This document shows, piece by piece, positions 33,727-42,541 of a stretch of 64,000 nucleotides of DNA. The first letter of the stretch is position 1, and the number at the start of each line of letters is the position of its first letter. A program made the translations under genes and the position numbers. The stretch comes from Mycobacterium neglectum (lineage in GTDB: Bacteria > Actinomycetota > Actinomycetes > Mycobacteriales > Mycobacteriaceae), in NCBI RefSeq assembly GCF_002591975.1, contig NZ_NVQE01000029.1, forward strand, positions 1 to 64,000, in the 5' to 3' direction. The notes beneath the pieces are model-generated. The model made no database searches. It saw nothing but the letters and a program-made list of their open reading frames with translations, and was not told the DNA's origin.

Positions 33727-34986
33727 CTAGGACGACGAGTAGTACCGACCCAGGACATCTGCGCGCAGTTCGTCGAACTCCTCGGCCCTGATCGCCGCGC
33801 GAATCTGGTCGACCATCCGGACCACGAAACGCTCGTTATGGATCGTGCACAGCGTCGCGGACAGAATCTCCTTGGCCTTGAACAGGTGATGCAGATACGC
33901 CCGGGTGTAATGCGCGCAGGTGTAGCAGTCGCATTCGGCATCGATCGGCGTGAAGTCGCGCCGGTAGCGCGCATTGGTGATGTTGAACCGCCCGGTGGTC
34001 GAGTAGACCGCGGCGTTGCGCGCCACCCGCGACGGCGAAACGCAGTCGAAGGTGTCGGCCCCCGCGGCCACGGCGTCGAACAGGTCGTCGGGCTCGCTGA
34101 TACCCAGCAGGTGGCGCGGCTTGTCGTCGGGCAGCTCGCTGGTGACCCAGCCGACGATGGTGGCCAGGTTCTGCTTCTCCAGCGCCCCGCCGATGCCGTA
34201 GCCGTCGAACCCGACGCCGTCCTCGCCGACGATCGCCGTCAGCCCGCGCGCGGCAGCCCTGCGGAGATCCTCGTATTGCGCACCCTGCACGACACCGAAC
34301 AGTGCCTGCGCGGGCCTATCGGGCGTCGCAGCGATGAGACGACGATGCTCGGCCACACACCGCACGGCCCACTCGTGGGTGCGCTGAACCGACCGTTCCT
34401 GGTAGCCACGGGTGTTCACCAGCGTGGTCAGCTCGTCGAAGGCGAAGATGATGTCGGCGCCGAGTTGGTGCTGGATCCGGATCGACCCCTCCGGGGTGAA
34501 GCGGTGGGTCGAGCCGTCCAGATGCGATCGGAAGGTCACCCCGTCGTCGTCGACGTTGGCGAGTCGTTCCTTGCCTTCGGCGATGATGTCGTCGGCCTGC
34601 ACACGTTCGGTGTCCATCGCCAGCACCTTGCGGAAACCTGCGCCCAGCGAGAGCACCTGGAATCCCCCGCTGTCGGTGAATGTGGGCCCCGGCCAGTTCA
34701 TGAATGTGCCCAGCCCGCCGGCCTCCGCCACGATGTCGGACCCCGGCTGCAGGTAAAGGTGGTAGGCGTTCGCCAGGATTGCCTGTGCACCAAGGCTTCT
34801 CATCGTCTCCGGCAGCACTGCCTTGACGGTCGCCTGGGTGCCCACCGGAATGAACGCCGGAGTGTGGATGTCCCCGTGCGCCGTTCGGATCACGCCTGCG
34901 CGACCGAGCCTGCCGGGCAACTGTGCGTCAATGCTGAAAAACGGCGCCGACGAGTCTTGCGGACGGACTGTATTCGGCGGTGCCAC
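33727..34986 (-). CDS. tgt: tRNA-guanine(34) transglycosylase
   Basis: A 419-residue transglycosylase that exchanges guanine 34 of GUN-anticodon tRNAs for queuine or preQ1. The general base is in DSGGFQV, the nucleophile region is FDELTT, and the zinc site is CDCYTC with a following His. The start is GTG 34986, the last plausible one upstream of the conserved domain; longer versions run into the divergent lipoprotein gene. No preQ1 synthesis genes are visible nearby, so the base may be scavenged. gluQ, 5 kb away, acts on the product. Confidence 0.9.
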   Translation of the reverse strand: MAPPNTVRPQDSSAPFFSIDAQLPGRLGRAGVIRTAHGDIHTPAFIPVGTQATVKAVLPETMRSLGAQAILANAYHLYLQPGSDIVAEAGGLGTFMNWPGPTFTDSGGFQVLSLGAGFRKVLAMDTERVQADDIIAEGKERLANVDDDGVTFRSHLDGSTHRFTPEGSIRIQHQLGADIIFAFDELTTLVNTRGYQERSVQRTHEWAVRCVAEHRRLIAATPDRPAQALFGVVQGAQYEDLRRAAARGLTAIVGEDGVGFDGYGIGGALEKQNLATIVGWVTSELPDDKPRHLLGISEPDDLFDAVAAGADTFDCVSPSRVARNAAVYSTTGRFNITNARYRRDFTPIDAECDCYTCAHYTRAYLHHLFKAKEILSATLCTIHNERFVVRMVDQIRAAIRAEEFDELRADVLGRYYSSS

Positions 34987-35003
34987 GCCGTAGATTCTGC
35001 ACT

Positions 35004-35438
35004 GTGAGAACTCCCCTGCTCGTCGGCGCCATGACGACACTCGCGTTGGCAGGTTGCTCGTCGGGGCCGCCGGAGTACCAGCCGGGCCCCGGGATGCTGG
35101 CCGCCGGCACCGCGCAGGTGACCGTCAACGGTCAGGACGCGGGCACCACCGAGGCCGTGCAGTGTGACTCCACCGGGGCGCTCACCACCATCACGACCGG
35201 CGACGAGGCCAGCGGCGTGATCGCGATGGTCTCGAACAAAGACCAGCTCACCGCGGAATCGGTGGCCATCCGCGACCTCGGCGGCTTCACCGGCAGTTAC
35301 AACGCCGGGTTCAGCGACACCGCGGAAGTCACCATGACCGGCCGCACCTACGACATCTCCGGCACCGCGGATGGCTTCGACACCGACAGCCCCAGCTTCC
35401 GAAAATCCGGGACCTTCTCCATCAAAGTGTCCTGCTGA
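35004..35438 (+). CDS. LpqH-family lipoprotein
   Basis: A 144-residue lipoprotein starting at GTG 35004, with signal and lipobox LAGC near residue 18. The mature domain has the QVTVNGQDAG opening, an internal Cys paired with a C-terminal Cys, and a beta-rich fold like the 19-kDa antigen LpqH encoded just downstream. It is probably surface-anchored; the exact role of the family is unclear. The start lies only 17 bp from that of the divergent tgt gene, so one or both transcripts may be leaderless. Confidence 0.8.
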   Translation: MRTPLLVGAMTTLALAGCSSGPPEYQPGPGMLAAGTAQVTVNGQDAGTTEAVQCDSTGALTTITTGDEASGVIAMVSNKDQLTAESVAIRDLGGFTGSYNAGFSDTAEVTMTGRTYDISGTADGFDTDSPSFRKSGTFSIKVSC

Positions 35439-35547
35439 CCCTGAGCACGTTTTCGTCCAATCCGATGTCGGGGCCGAAGCCGCGCACCATACTGGCCGAG
35501 ATGATCCGCCGATCTTGACGGGTCGCGTCGACACAAAGGAGAACGTG

Positions 35548-36036
35548 GTGAAGCGTGGATTCGTGGTCGCCGTAGGCGGCATGGCCATCCTCGTCGCCGG
35601 TCTGTCCGGATGTTCGTCAGACGACAAGGCGTCCGAGAGCGATTCGACCGCCACCTCGGCGGAAGCAACCAGTGACACCGCGACCGCCAGTTCGGGCGAG
35701 AGCGAAACCAAGGTCACCATCGACGGCCAGGACCAGCAGGTCACGGGCACCGTCGTCTGCACCGCCATGGGCGGCAACATGAACATCGCGATCGGCGACG
35801 CGGCCACCGGCATCGCCGCGGTGGTCAGCGAGGACGGCTCCACCGTGCAGTCCGTCGGCCTGGGCAACGTCAACGGTGTGACCCTTGGCTACCAGAACGG
35901 CACGGGCCAGGGTGACGCCAAGGCCGAGATGGACGGCAGCAACTGGACGATCACGGGTAACGCCACCGGTATCGACATGGCCAATCCGTTGCAGCCGGTG
36001 ACCAAGCCGTTCGAAATCGCAGTCGTCTGCCCCTAG
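35548..36036 (+). CDS. lpqH: 19-kDa lipoprotein antigen LpqH
   Basis: A 162-residue homologue of mycobacterial LpqH, a surface lipoglycoprotein and TLR2 agonist. Features are the MKRG-like start (VKRGF), lipobox LSGC, a Ser/Thr/Ala-rich glycosylated-type linker, and the conserved VTIDGQDQ, TGIAAV, SVGLGNVNGVTLGY and GTGQG segments. GTG 35548 is preferred because AAGGAG lies 6 nt upstream; GTG 35545 is too close. A strong hairpin follows the stop. Confidence 0.93.
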   Translation: MKRGFVVAVGGMAILVAGLSGCSSDDKASESDSTATSAEATSDTATASSGESETKVTIDGQDQQVTGTVVCTAMGGNMNIAIGDAATGIAAVVSEDGSTVQSVGLGNVNGVTLGYQNGTGQGDAKAEMDGSNWTITGNATGIDMANPLQPVTKPFEIAVVCP

Positions 36037-36062
36037 CCAGACGACACCAATCGCGTCACAGC

Positions 36063-36089
36063 GGCGGCGTCCCCAACGGGGGCGCCGCC
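36063..36089. terminator. Strong GC hairpin between convergent genes
   Basis: A 12-bp stem (36063-36074 with 36078-36089, one G-T pair) closes an AAC loop, followed by a T/G-rich tail. It lies between the lpqH stop and the convergent DUF732 gene, as expected for a bidirectional terminator. Confidence 0.75.
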
Positions 36090-36100
36090 GTTGTCGTTGG

Positions 36101-36454
36101 TCAGACTGCTGGAATGGTGTAGCCGCCGGCGGACTGCCGTAGCTGCCAGATCTGCGCGGGGCACAGCTCGTTGACGGCCTGGTTGATCAGGTAGGCGCCC
36201 TGGTAGTAGTCCGTCGTGTGGAAGTCGGCCTTCACCTGGTCGACGAGCTGGGCATAGCCCATCTTTGTCGCGACGCGGTCGCAGATGGTGTTGCCGTAGC
36301 CGATCGCGGCCTCGGCGTTGGGGAAGTTGTAGCCGGGCCGCACGTGCACGTTGACGAGGTAGGCGACAGTGTCGGCACCGGCCGGCGGTGCCAGCCCAAT
36401 GGTGGTAGCGGCGGTCGCCAGGGCGGCAGCCATTGTGGTGATGGCCAGCTTCAT
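36101..36454 (-). CDS. DUF732 secreted protein
   Basis: A 117-residue protein with a Sec signal ending near PPAGADT and a DUF732 domain: two Cys (TICDRVA and NELCPAQ), a helical fold and YGNTICD. DUF732 proteins are abundant, small, exported proteins of mycobacteria with unknown function. It starts at ATG 36454, is convergent with lpqH and divergent from the next secreted protein gene. Confidence 0.85.
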   Translation of the reverse strand: MKLAITTMAAALATAATTIGLAPPAGADTVAYLVNVHVRPGYNFPNAEAAIGYGNTICDRVATKMGYAQLVDQVKADFHTTDYYQGAYLINQAVNELCPAQIWQLRQSAGGYTIPAV

Positions 36455-36503
36455 GAACCGAAACCCTACGCGGGCCGCGCCTGAAATACCTACGCTAAGG
36501 CTC

Positions 36504-36875
36504 ATGAAGATCCTGGCTGCAGTTGCGCTGGCGTGCGGGCTCGCGGCGGCACCCATGGTGGTCGCGGCGAACGCATCGGCATCCCCTGGATACTGCGACG
36601 GTGCGGACTGCGTGCCGTATCTCACTCGGACTGCCGTCGCCGGCGAGCACTGCACCCAGAACACCCGCTACAACTGGGGCATCGACGCCTCGGGCAACAC
36701 CCTGGCCTGCAGTTCGCGCAGCATCTGGATCGCTGCGCCGCCGCTGGTGGGGATCCGCACGCTGCGGCTGCCCTGCGGGGAACAGACAGGTGTCGCGCAG
36801 TCGCCGGACGGTGTCCCGCTCAGCTGCATCGGGGGCGCCTGGACGTCGGACTACAGCTGGACCTTCTACAAGTAG
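36504..36875 (+). CDS. Secreted Cys-rich protein, unknown
   Basis: A 123-residue protein with a Sec signal peptide ending near ANASA and a mature region with six Cys that could form three disulfides. No domain is recognised. It starts at ATG 36504, divergent from the DUF732 gene. Probably an exported mycobacterial protein of unknown role. Confidence 0.72.
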   Translation: MKILAAVALACGLAAAPMVVAANASASPGYCDGADCVPYLTRTAVAGEHCTQNTRYNWGIDASGNTLACSSRSIWIAAPPLVGIRTLRLPCGEQTGVAQSPDGVPLSCIGGAWTSDYSWTFYK

Positions 36876-36942
36876 GTCACAGCCTGATAACGCGCCGAAC
36901 GCATGGGTGAGATATCGGGCCTCCCGGGGTACAACCTCGTGC

Positions 36943-37353
36943 GTGGCAATCGATGCGTGTTCGCGACCGGTTGAGTCGCTCCGCATCGAGGTCCCCGCGG
37001 TCGCCGAATGCCTGGCCGAGATCCGTCGCCGACTGACCCGCTGGCTCAAGCCGATCGGAGTGTCCGACATCGGCATCGCCGACATCGTGCTGGTGGTCAA
37101 CGAAGCCTGCACCAACTGCATCGAGCATGCGTACCGCGACATCGACGCTGGGCAGATCCTCGTCGATGCGAATCACGACCACGGACAGATCCTCGTGGAC
37201 GTCGCCGATAACGGTGTCTGGCAGACTCCGCCGACCCAGCCGAGCACCCGCGGCCGGGGACTGCCGATCATGCGCGCAGTCAGCACAGATGTGGACGTCA
37301 AGTCCTCGCCCGAGGGCACCACCGTGCGGATGAAGTTCGACGCGGCCTGCTAG
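36943..37353 (+). CDS. RsbW-type anti-sigma / serine kinase (HATPase_c)
   Basis: A 136-residue single-domain GHKL ATPase. The N-box is IVLVVNEACTNCIEHAY, the G1 box VADNGVW and the G2 box GRGLPIM. Such proteins hold a sigma factor or phosphorylate an anti-anti-sigma factor in partner-switching systems. GTG 36943 or GTG 36907 is the start. It is convergent with a PP2C-kinase-regulator operon, the stops sharing CTAG. No sigma factor or STAS antagonist is encoded nearby, so its partner is elsewhere. Confidence 0.82.
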   Translation: MAIDACSRPVESLRIEVPAVAECLAEIRRRLTRWLKPIGVSDIGIADIVLVVNEACTNCIEHAYRDIDAGQILVDANHDHGQILVDVADNGVWQTPPTQPSTRGRGLPIMRAVSTDVDVKSSPEGTTVRMKFDAAC

Positions 37354-37790
37354 GGCTGCGGCAGCCGGACGACCTGAACGAAGAACTCGTCGATCTGACG
37401 CACGGCGTTCATGAACTGGTCGAGGTCGACCGGCTTGGTGACGTAGGCATTCGCGTGCAGCCGGTAGCTGCGCAGGATGTCCTCCTCTGCCGAGGACGTC
37501 GTCAGCACCACCACCGGAATGTGGTTGAGGTTCGGGTCGGACTTGATCTGCTCGAGCAGCTGACGGCCGTCGTACTTCGGCAGGTTCAGATCGAGCAGCA
37601 CCAGGTCGGGCCGCGGCGCCTCCTTGTACGCACCGCGCTGGTAGAGGAAGTCCAGGCCTTCCTCGCCGTCGTGTGCCACATGAAGGTTGTTCTTGATCTT
37701 GTTGTGCTCGAAGGCTTCCCGGGTGATCAGTTCGTCCCCGGGATCGTCCTCGATGAGCAGGACGTCGATTGCGCGGCCGGCGGGTGTCAT
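37350..37790 (-). CDS. Rcp1-type single-domain response regulator
   Basis: A 146-residue receiver domain without output domain. Acidic pocket EDDPGDE, phospho-acceptor Asp in LVLLDLNLPKYDG, Thr in VLTTSS and Lys in VTKPVDLD are all present. The size and EDDPGD signature match Rcp1, the partner of cyanobacterial phytochrome kinases. ATG 37790 overlaps the stop of the upstream histidine kinase, its probable phosphodonor. Confidence 0.9.
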   Translation of the reverse strand: MTPAGRAIDVLLIEDDPGDELITREAFEHNKIKNNLHVAHDGEEGLDFLYQRGAYKEAPRPDLVLLDLNLPKYDGRQLLEQIKSDPNLNHIPVVVLTTSSAEEDILRSYRLHANAYVTKPVDLDQFMNAVRQIDEFFVQVVRLPQP

Positions 37791-39373
37791 GAAGGTGTTC
37801 CTTCCATATTGGCCAAATCGGCTGCGACATGGGTGTCGACAGCGAAGGGAATCGTGAAGCGAAATCTGGTTCCCCCGGTATAGGAGGTGTCGATCCAGAT
37901 GCTGCCGCCGTGGTGTTCGACGATCTTCTTGCACAGCGCAAGACCGATGCCGGTGCCGGTGTAGACGTCGCGTCCGTGCAGGCGCTGGAAGATCACGAAC
38001 ACCTTGTCGGCGAATTCCTGAGGAATGCCGATGCCGTTGTCCGTCACCGTCAGCACCCATGGACCATCGGGATCATTCACACTCTGCTCACAGTGGATGA
38101 CTATGCGTGGGGCGACGCCGTCGCGCATGAACTTCATCGCATTGCCGATGAGGTTCTGCCACACCATCGTCAACAGAGTGGGATCGCCGGTGATCCGCGG
38201 AAGCGGCCGCCCTTCGCGAATTATCTCGGCTCCGGACTGAGCGATCGCGGTGTCGAGGTTCTCGATTGCCTCGTCCAGCGTCACGCCGAGGTCGACGTCG
38301 GCACGCGTCTCATCGAGCCGACCCACCCGAGAAAACGTGAGCAGATCGTTGATCAGCACCTGCATCCGCTTGGCGCCGTCGACGGCGAACGCGATGTACT
38401 CCGTACCGCGTTCGTCGAGCTTGTCGCCGTATCGTTTCTCGATGAGCTGGCAGAACGAGGTCACCTTGCGCAGCGGTTCCTGAAGATCGTGCGATGCGAC
38501 GTAGGCGAACTGCTCGAGTTCGGCGTTCGATCGCTGCAGTTCGAGCGCCTGACCGGCCAACTGGCTTCGCGCCGAGCGGGTGGCTTCCAGTTCATCGACG
38601 ATCTTCTGACGCATGTCCTCGACATCGGCGGCGATGGCGCGGATGTCTTTGGGCCCCTGCGGCACGATCCGTTCGCTGAAGTCGCCTTCGGTGATTCGCC
38701 GACACGAGGCGGCCAGTGCGGCGAGGGGGCGCGTGACCGCGGTTCTGATCACCAGCGCGGACAGGATGGCGGCGACGACGAGTGCGACGGCGATCGCGGT
38801 CAGAACGGCATCCCGCCAGGTCTGCATCGTCTCGAGCTCCGCATCTGCGGTGTCGCGCTCTTGTTGCAGGTGTTGGAGCTGTGTGTCGAAGTCTTGCCGG
38901 AGAGAATCGAACAGGGTCTTGCCGCGTTCGGCCGTTTCGCCATCGATCACCGCCGGCACACCGGGTTTCACATCGGCGATGAGCGGCTCGGCATAGTCGC
39001 TTCGCCATGCCGCGGCCGTGCGCTCGATGGTGTCCAGGTCGTCGAGCACCTTGGTGCGATCTCCAGCGTGGTCCCGAATCACCTGCGCCGCGGATGCTTC
39101 GGCCTTCTGCCCGGCGACGTACGGCTCGAGGAACTGCGGATCGGCCGAGATCGCATATCCGCGTACCGACGTCTCCTGGTCACGCAAGGCGGCCTGCAGC
39201 TGGTATGCCGCGATCCGCATCGGCCCGATCTCGCCGGTGATCTCGTTCGACACTGCGTCGTTCCGATTCAGCAGCACTGCCCCGGCGATGGCTCCGGCCA
39301 GCACAACGGCGCCCATCACCGCCAGCACCAGGTTCTGCCAACCCTGGACCGTCGGCTGCCACTTCACCTTCAT
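37787..39373 (-). CDS. CHASE3-HAMP sensor histidine kinase
   Basis: A 528-residue membrane kinase: transmembrane helix about 14-35, an extracytoplasmic CHASE3 domain (about 40-185, LQAALRDQETSVRGY), a second helix about 188-210, HAMP, and a HisKA domain with His295 in SHDLQEPLRKV. The HATPase follows, with NLIGNAMKF, DNGIGIP and GTGIGLALCKKI. The HDLQEPL dimerisation type is the one used with Rcp-like regulators. It overlaps both neighbours by ATGA. The CHASE3 ligand is unknown. Confidence 0.9.
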   Translation of the reverse strand: MKVKWQPTVQGWQNLVLAVMGAVVLAGAIAGAVLLNRNDAVSNEITGEIGPMRIAAYQLQAALRDQETSVRGYAISADPQFLEPYVAGQKAEASAAQVIRDHAGDRTKVLDDLDTIERTAAAWRSDYAEPLIADVKPGVPAVIDGETAERGKTLFDSLRQDFDTQLQHLQQERDTADAELETMQTWRDAVLTAIAVALVVAAILSALVIRTAVTRPLAALAASCRRITEGDFSERIVPQGPKDIRAIAADVEDMRQKIVDELEATRSARSQLAGQALELQRSNAELEQFAYVASHDLQEPLRKVTSFCQLIEKRYGDKLDERGTEYIAFAVDGAKRMQVLINDLLTFSRVGRLDETRADVDLGVTLDEAIENLDTAIAQSGAEIIREGRPLPRITGDPTLLTMVWQNLIGNAMKFMRDGVAPRIVIHCEQSVNDPDGPWVLTVTDNGIGIPQEFADKVFVIFQRLHGRDVYTGTGIGLALCKKIVEHHGGSIWIDTSYTGGTRFRFTIPFAVDTHVAADLANMEGTPS

Positions 39374-40551
39374 TGGGTCGCCGTCCGCTCGACCCGCACG
39401 ACAGCGATGTCGTCGCTGATCCCACCGACGGACTGCGCGCGGCGCTCGACGTCGTCGATCAGCGCGCTCACGAATTGGGGACCGGGAAGGTGGGCATAGG
39501 ACCGCGCCACGTCCAGCAGACCGGACTCCATCAGGCGCTCGGCACCCTGCCCGGAACGGCCCTCGAACAAGCCGTCGGTCAACAGCACCAGTCCATATCC
39601 GGTCGGCAGTTCGTGGATGTTCAGCGGCCACTCATGACCGTTGAGGCCAAGCGCGGGGCCGACTGAGGGCTCCAGCCATTCCACCGAGTCCGGCCCGTGC
39701 AGAAGCATGCCTGGATGGCCGGCGGACACGGCGTTGAAGCTCAGGTCGTCCGGCGAGATCGCCACCGACAGCACCGTCGCGAAGATGCTCGTGCCGGGGC
39801 GCTCTGCGCTCAGGATCCGTTCCAGCTGCCGCATGCGGTCATTGCCGCGTAGGCCCGCGAAGGTCAGTGCGCGCCAGCCGATGCGCAGTGCCACACCAAG
39901 GGCCGCTTCATTGGGACCGTGTCCGGCCACATCGCCGACCATGACGTGCACGGTGCGGTCTGGCGTTTGGACGAAGTCGTAGAAGTCGCCGCCGAGCAGG
40001 GCGAACTGGCGGCTGGGCCGATACTGCGCCACGATGTCCACGCCCGGCTGGTCGAGCAACAGCGGTGACGGCAGCAGCCCCCGTTCGAGGCGGGCATTCT
40101 CCTTGGCGCGCATTTCACTGGCGTGCAACTCGACCGCGGTCAGTTCGGCGCGTTTGCGTTCGACGGCGTACAGCAGCGCGCGGTGCAGCGTTTCGGGCTC
40201 GACCCGACCTTTGACCAGGTAATCCTGGGCCCCCGCAGCCACCGCGGAAACCCCGAAGTGTTCGTCGTTGAGACCGGTGAGCACGACGATCGGCATGGTC
40301 GCGTCGTGTTTGGCGACCTGATCGAGCGCCGTGATTCCCTTCGCATCGGGCAGGTTGAGGTCGAGCAGCATGCAGTCGGGACGGGCGATCGCCAACTGGC
40401 GCTCGGCTTCCTGCATCGACGGAGCCCACACCACTTCGATGTCGGCGCCCGAGTCGGCGATCAATTCCTCGACCAGAACGGCATCGCCACGGTCGTCCTC
40501 GACAAGCAGTACCGAGAACGGGCGCGCCGGGGCGGCCTGATCGGCGGACAT
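39370..40551 (-). CDS. Receiver-PP2C (RsbU/SpoIIE-type) phosphatase
   Basis: A 393-residue protein with an N-terminal receiver (EDDRGDA pocket, Asp in CMLLDLNLPD, Lys in YLVKGR), a short helical linker and a PP2C phosphatase domain (GGDFYDF, VGDVAGHG, SAGHPG, LTDGLFE, SDDIAVV metal ligands). Phosphorylation of the receiver probably switches phosphatase activity against an anti-anti-sigma protein. It is the first gene of an overlapping operon with the kinase and the Rcp-type regulator. ATG 40551 is chosen; upstream GTG codons are possible. Confidence 0.9.
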   Translation of the reverse strand: MSADQAAPARPFSVLLVEDDRGDAVLVEELIADSGADIEVVWAPSMQEAERQLAIARPDCMLLDLNLPDAKGITALDQVAKHDATMPIVVLTGLNDEHFGVSAVAAGAQDYLVKGRVEPETLHRALLYAVERKRAELTAVELHASEMRAKENARLERGLLPSPLLLDQPGVDIVAQYRPSRQFALLGGDFYDFVQTPDRTVHVMVGDVAGHGPNEAALGVALRIGWRALTFAGLRGNDRMRQLERILSAERPGTSIFATVLSVAISPDDLSFNAVSAGHPGMLLHGPDSVEWLEPSVGPALGLNGHEWPLNIHELPTGYGLVLLTDGLFEGRSGQGAERLMESGLLDVARSYAHLPGPQFVSALIDDVERRAQSVGGISDDIAVVRVERTATQ

Positions 40552-40658
40552 GCTCACCACAGGGTTATATACCGAAGGCACTCGCTACCACGACTTTCAC
40601 GCGCCAGTCACCGTGGCCGCCGTGGCCGCTGCTTTAGTGACATCCCCGACAATAGCGG

Positions 40659-41735
40659 CTAACCCGTCGGGGTTCGGCGCCTGAACCCGGTATGGCTGGG
40701 AATCAGGGGCAGCGTCGCCGAAGTGGCGAAGCCCGGCGGGGCACCGCAGACGGCGGGCACGGCATTGAGGACCTGCATCCCGGTCGCGACGCTGGCCGAC
40801 CGGACGTGCTCGTCCATGCTGGCGGAGCGGGTGAAGCTGGCCAGCGACATGAAGTGGGTGCGCATCGACGGATCGCCTTCGATGGTCAACGTCCAGCCGT
40901 GCTGCGGTTTGGGCCAGTGGCCGGGGTACTCGCCGCCCACCGTCCACAGCGTTTCGATCTCGATGAGCGTTTCGCCGTCGCGATGTCCGGTCCAGTTCCA
41001 GCGCTGTCCCGCAGTTGTACCCGCGGCCAGTAGATGGTCGAAGATCTGGTGATCCTGTTCGGCGGCGACGGCCTCGACCGTGGCGGAGACGTCGTCGATG
41101 TCGGCGTTGAGCGCATCGGCGAGAAGCCAGACCTGCTCGGTGAAGATCGAGCTGTTGAATGCCAGGAAGTCGGTCGCGGTCGGGCTGATGGACTCGACCG
41201 GCTGTCCAAATGCCATGTTGTCGAACGTGATTCCGGTGCTTTCGTAGACCGACCAGTCGGCGCGCTCCTGCAGCGTGATCTTGTCGATCGTTCGACTCAT
41301 GCCCGAAAGCGCCAATGGCAGGACACCCGAGAGGTTGCCGGGGTTGAGGCCGCAACCGTGGACCGAACTGGCGCCCTTCTCACAGGCCGCGAGTAGGCGG
41401 TCGCGATCCGGGGCGTCGAGCCGCGCCGGGTGGAACAGAAATGCCGTCGTAACAACGTTTTTCCCGCTTTCCAGCAGTCGGCAAACGTCATCCAGGTGCG
41501 CGGTGCGAGGGGTGTAGAGGACGCAGTCGGCGTCCAGCTTCAAGACCTGCTCGACGTCGGTGGTCGCGGTGACGCCGATCGGTTCGCGGCCGACGAGTGC
41601 GCCGATGTCGGCCCCGTCCTTCGACTCGGAGTAGACCAGCGCGCCGACAAGGGCGAGATCGTCTCGGTGGTCGAGGATGGCGGTGATGATTTCGCTTCCC
41701 ACCGTGCCGGTACCCCACTGAATGACTCGATGCAC
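40659..41735 (-). CDS. Diaminopentanoate dehydrogenase-like oxidoreductase
   Basis: A 358-residue protein with a dihydrodipicolinate reductase-like N-terminal Rossmann domain (VIQWGTGTVGSEI) and a C-terminal domain like that of 2,4-diaminopentanoate dehydrogenase and several mycobacterial paralogues. It is probably an NAD(P)H-dependent amine or imine oxidoreductase. The substrate is not evident. It lies between the two signalling operons without overlap, so a functional link to them is doubtful. Confidence 0.78.
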   Translation of the reverse strand: MHRVIQWGTGTVGSEIITAILDHRDDLALVGALVYSESKDGADIGALVGREPIGVTATTDVEQVLKLDADCVLYTPRTAHLDDVCRLLESGKNVVTTAFLFHPARLDAPDRDRLLAACEKGASSVHGCGLNPGNLSGVLPLALSGMSRTIDKITLQERADWSVYESTGITFDNMAFGQPVESISPTATDFLAFNSSIFTEQVWLLADALNADIDDVSATVEAVAAEQDHQIFDHLLAAGTTAGQRWNWTGHRDGETLIEIETLWTVGGEYPGHWPKPQHGWTLTIEGDPSMRTHFMSLASFTRSASMDEHVRSASVATGMQVLNAVPAVCGAPPGFATSATLPLIPSHTGFRRRTPTG

Positions 41736-41752
41736 GTCCGGACGGTAGCAGC

Positions 41753-42541
41753 CTAGGGACGCCGGAGGGTGACGATCGTGACATCGTCGTCGGTTTCACC
41801 CGATGCCATTGCCGTCGCGATTCGCGTGGCCGTCGAATCAGTTGCACGGCTGAGTGTTTCGGCGAGTCGCTCGATGCCGTCATCGATCGGCTCATTGCGT
41901 CGTTCCACGAGACCGTCGGAGAACATCACCAATCCCTGGCCGGCCGCGACGGCGAAGGCGCTCGGCTCATACGTCATGCCGACGGCCCCGATCGGCGGCG
42001 AAAGCCGTATCGGCGCGGGTACGGCCACATCCCCCTGTTGGGTGACATACGGGATCAGGTGACCCGCACACGCAGCTTCGACCTCCCCGGAGCCCAAATC
42101 GACACGCGCGACGATCACCGTGGCGAACGCGCGAGACACCATGTGCACACAGAAGTCATTGAGCTGATTGAGCGCTTCAGCGGGAGCCGCACCCCTGAAG
42201 AGATATGCGCGCAGAGTATTTCGCATCTGCGCCATGGTTCCCGCCGCGGTCATGCCGTGACCGGCGACGTCGCCGATCAGCACGATCAGCCGTCCGTCGC
42301 GCAACTCGAACGCGTCGTACCAGTCGCCGCCGACGCGCCCTCCGACGGCGGGTTCATAGTGTGCCGACAGCTGCCAGCCTCCGAGAGTGGGAATGGTTGA
42401 CGGCAGCAGGCTGCGCTGCAGCGTCTCGGCGACACGGAGCGCGCCACGCGTGCGCCGGTACAGCGATTCGACGAGGTGTCGCCGCAGTGCCTCGGCAGAC
42501 TCGGTTTCCGTCAGCCCCCACGGTTCGCAGCATCGGTCCAC
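41753..42541 (-). CDS. PP2C (SpoIIE-type) output domain, displaced frame of the bacteriophytochrome
   Basis: A 262-residue frame with the end of a phytochrome PHY domain (DRCCEPWGLTETE), a coiled linker and a PP2C domain (GGDWYDAF, IGDVAGHG, CAGHLI, FSDGLVE, DDDVTIV). Homology runs on upstream of the formal GTG start at 42541 to about 42560, exactly where the phytochrome frame loses homology. So this is the output half of one phytochrome-phosphatase gene, separated by a one-base shift. It could be made by +1 frameshifting, by restart at GTG 42541, or not at all. Confidence 0.82.
   Translation of the reverse strand: MDRCCEPWGLTETESAEALRRHLVESLYRRTRGALRVAETLQRSLLPSTIPTLGGWQLSAHYEPAVGGRVGGDWYDAFELRDGRLIVLIGDVAGHGMTAAGTMAQMRNTLRAYLFRGAAPAEALNQLNDFCVHMVSRAFATVIVARVDLGSGEVEAACAGHLIPYVTQQGDVAVPAPIRLSPPIGAVGMTYEPSAFAVAAGQGLVMFSDGLVERRNEPIDDGIERLAETLSRATDSTATRIATAMASGETDDDVTIVTLRRP

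Noticed and set aside
33460..35007. A 515-codon plus-strand frame opposite tgt
   Set aside because: No motif is visible, and the minus strand has all catalytic and zinc residues of Tgt.
37829..39499. A 556-codon plus-strand frame opposite the histidine kinase
   Set aside because: It is a GC-bias antisense frame; the minus strand encodes a complete CHASE3-HAMP-HisKA-HATPase protein.
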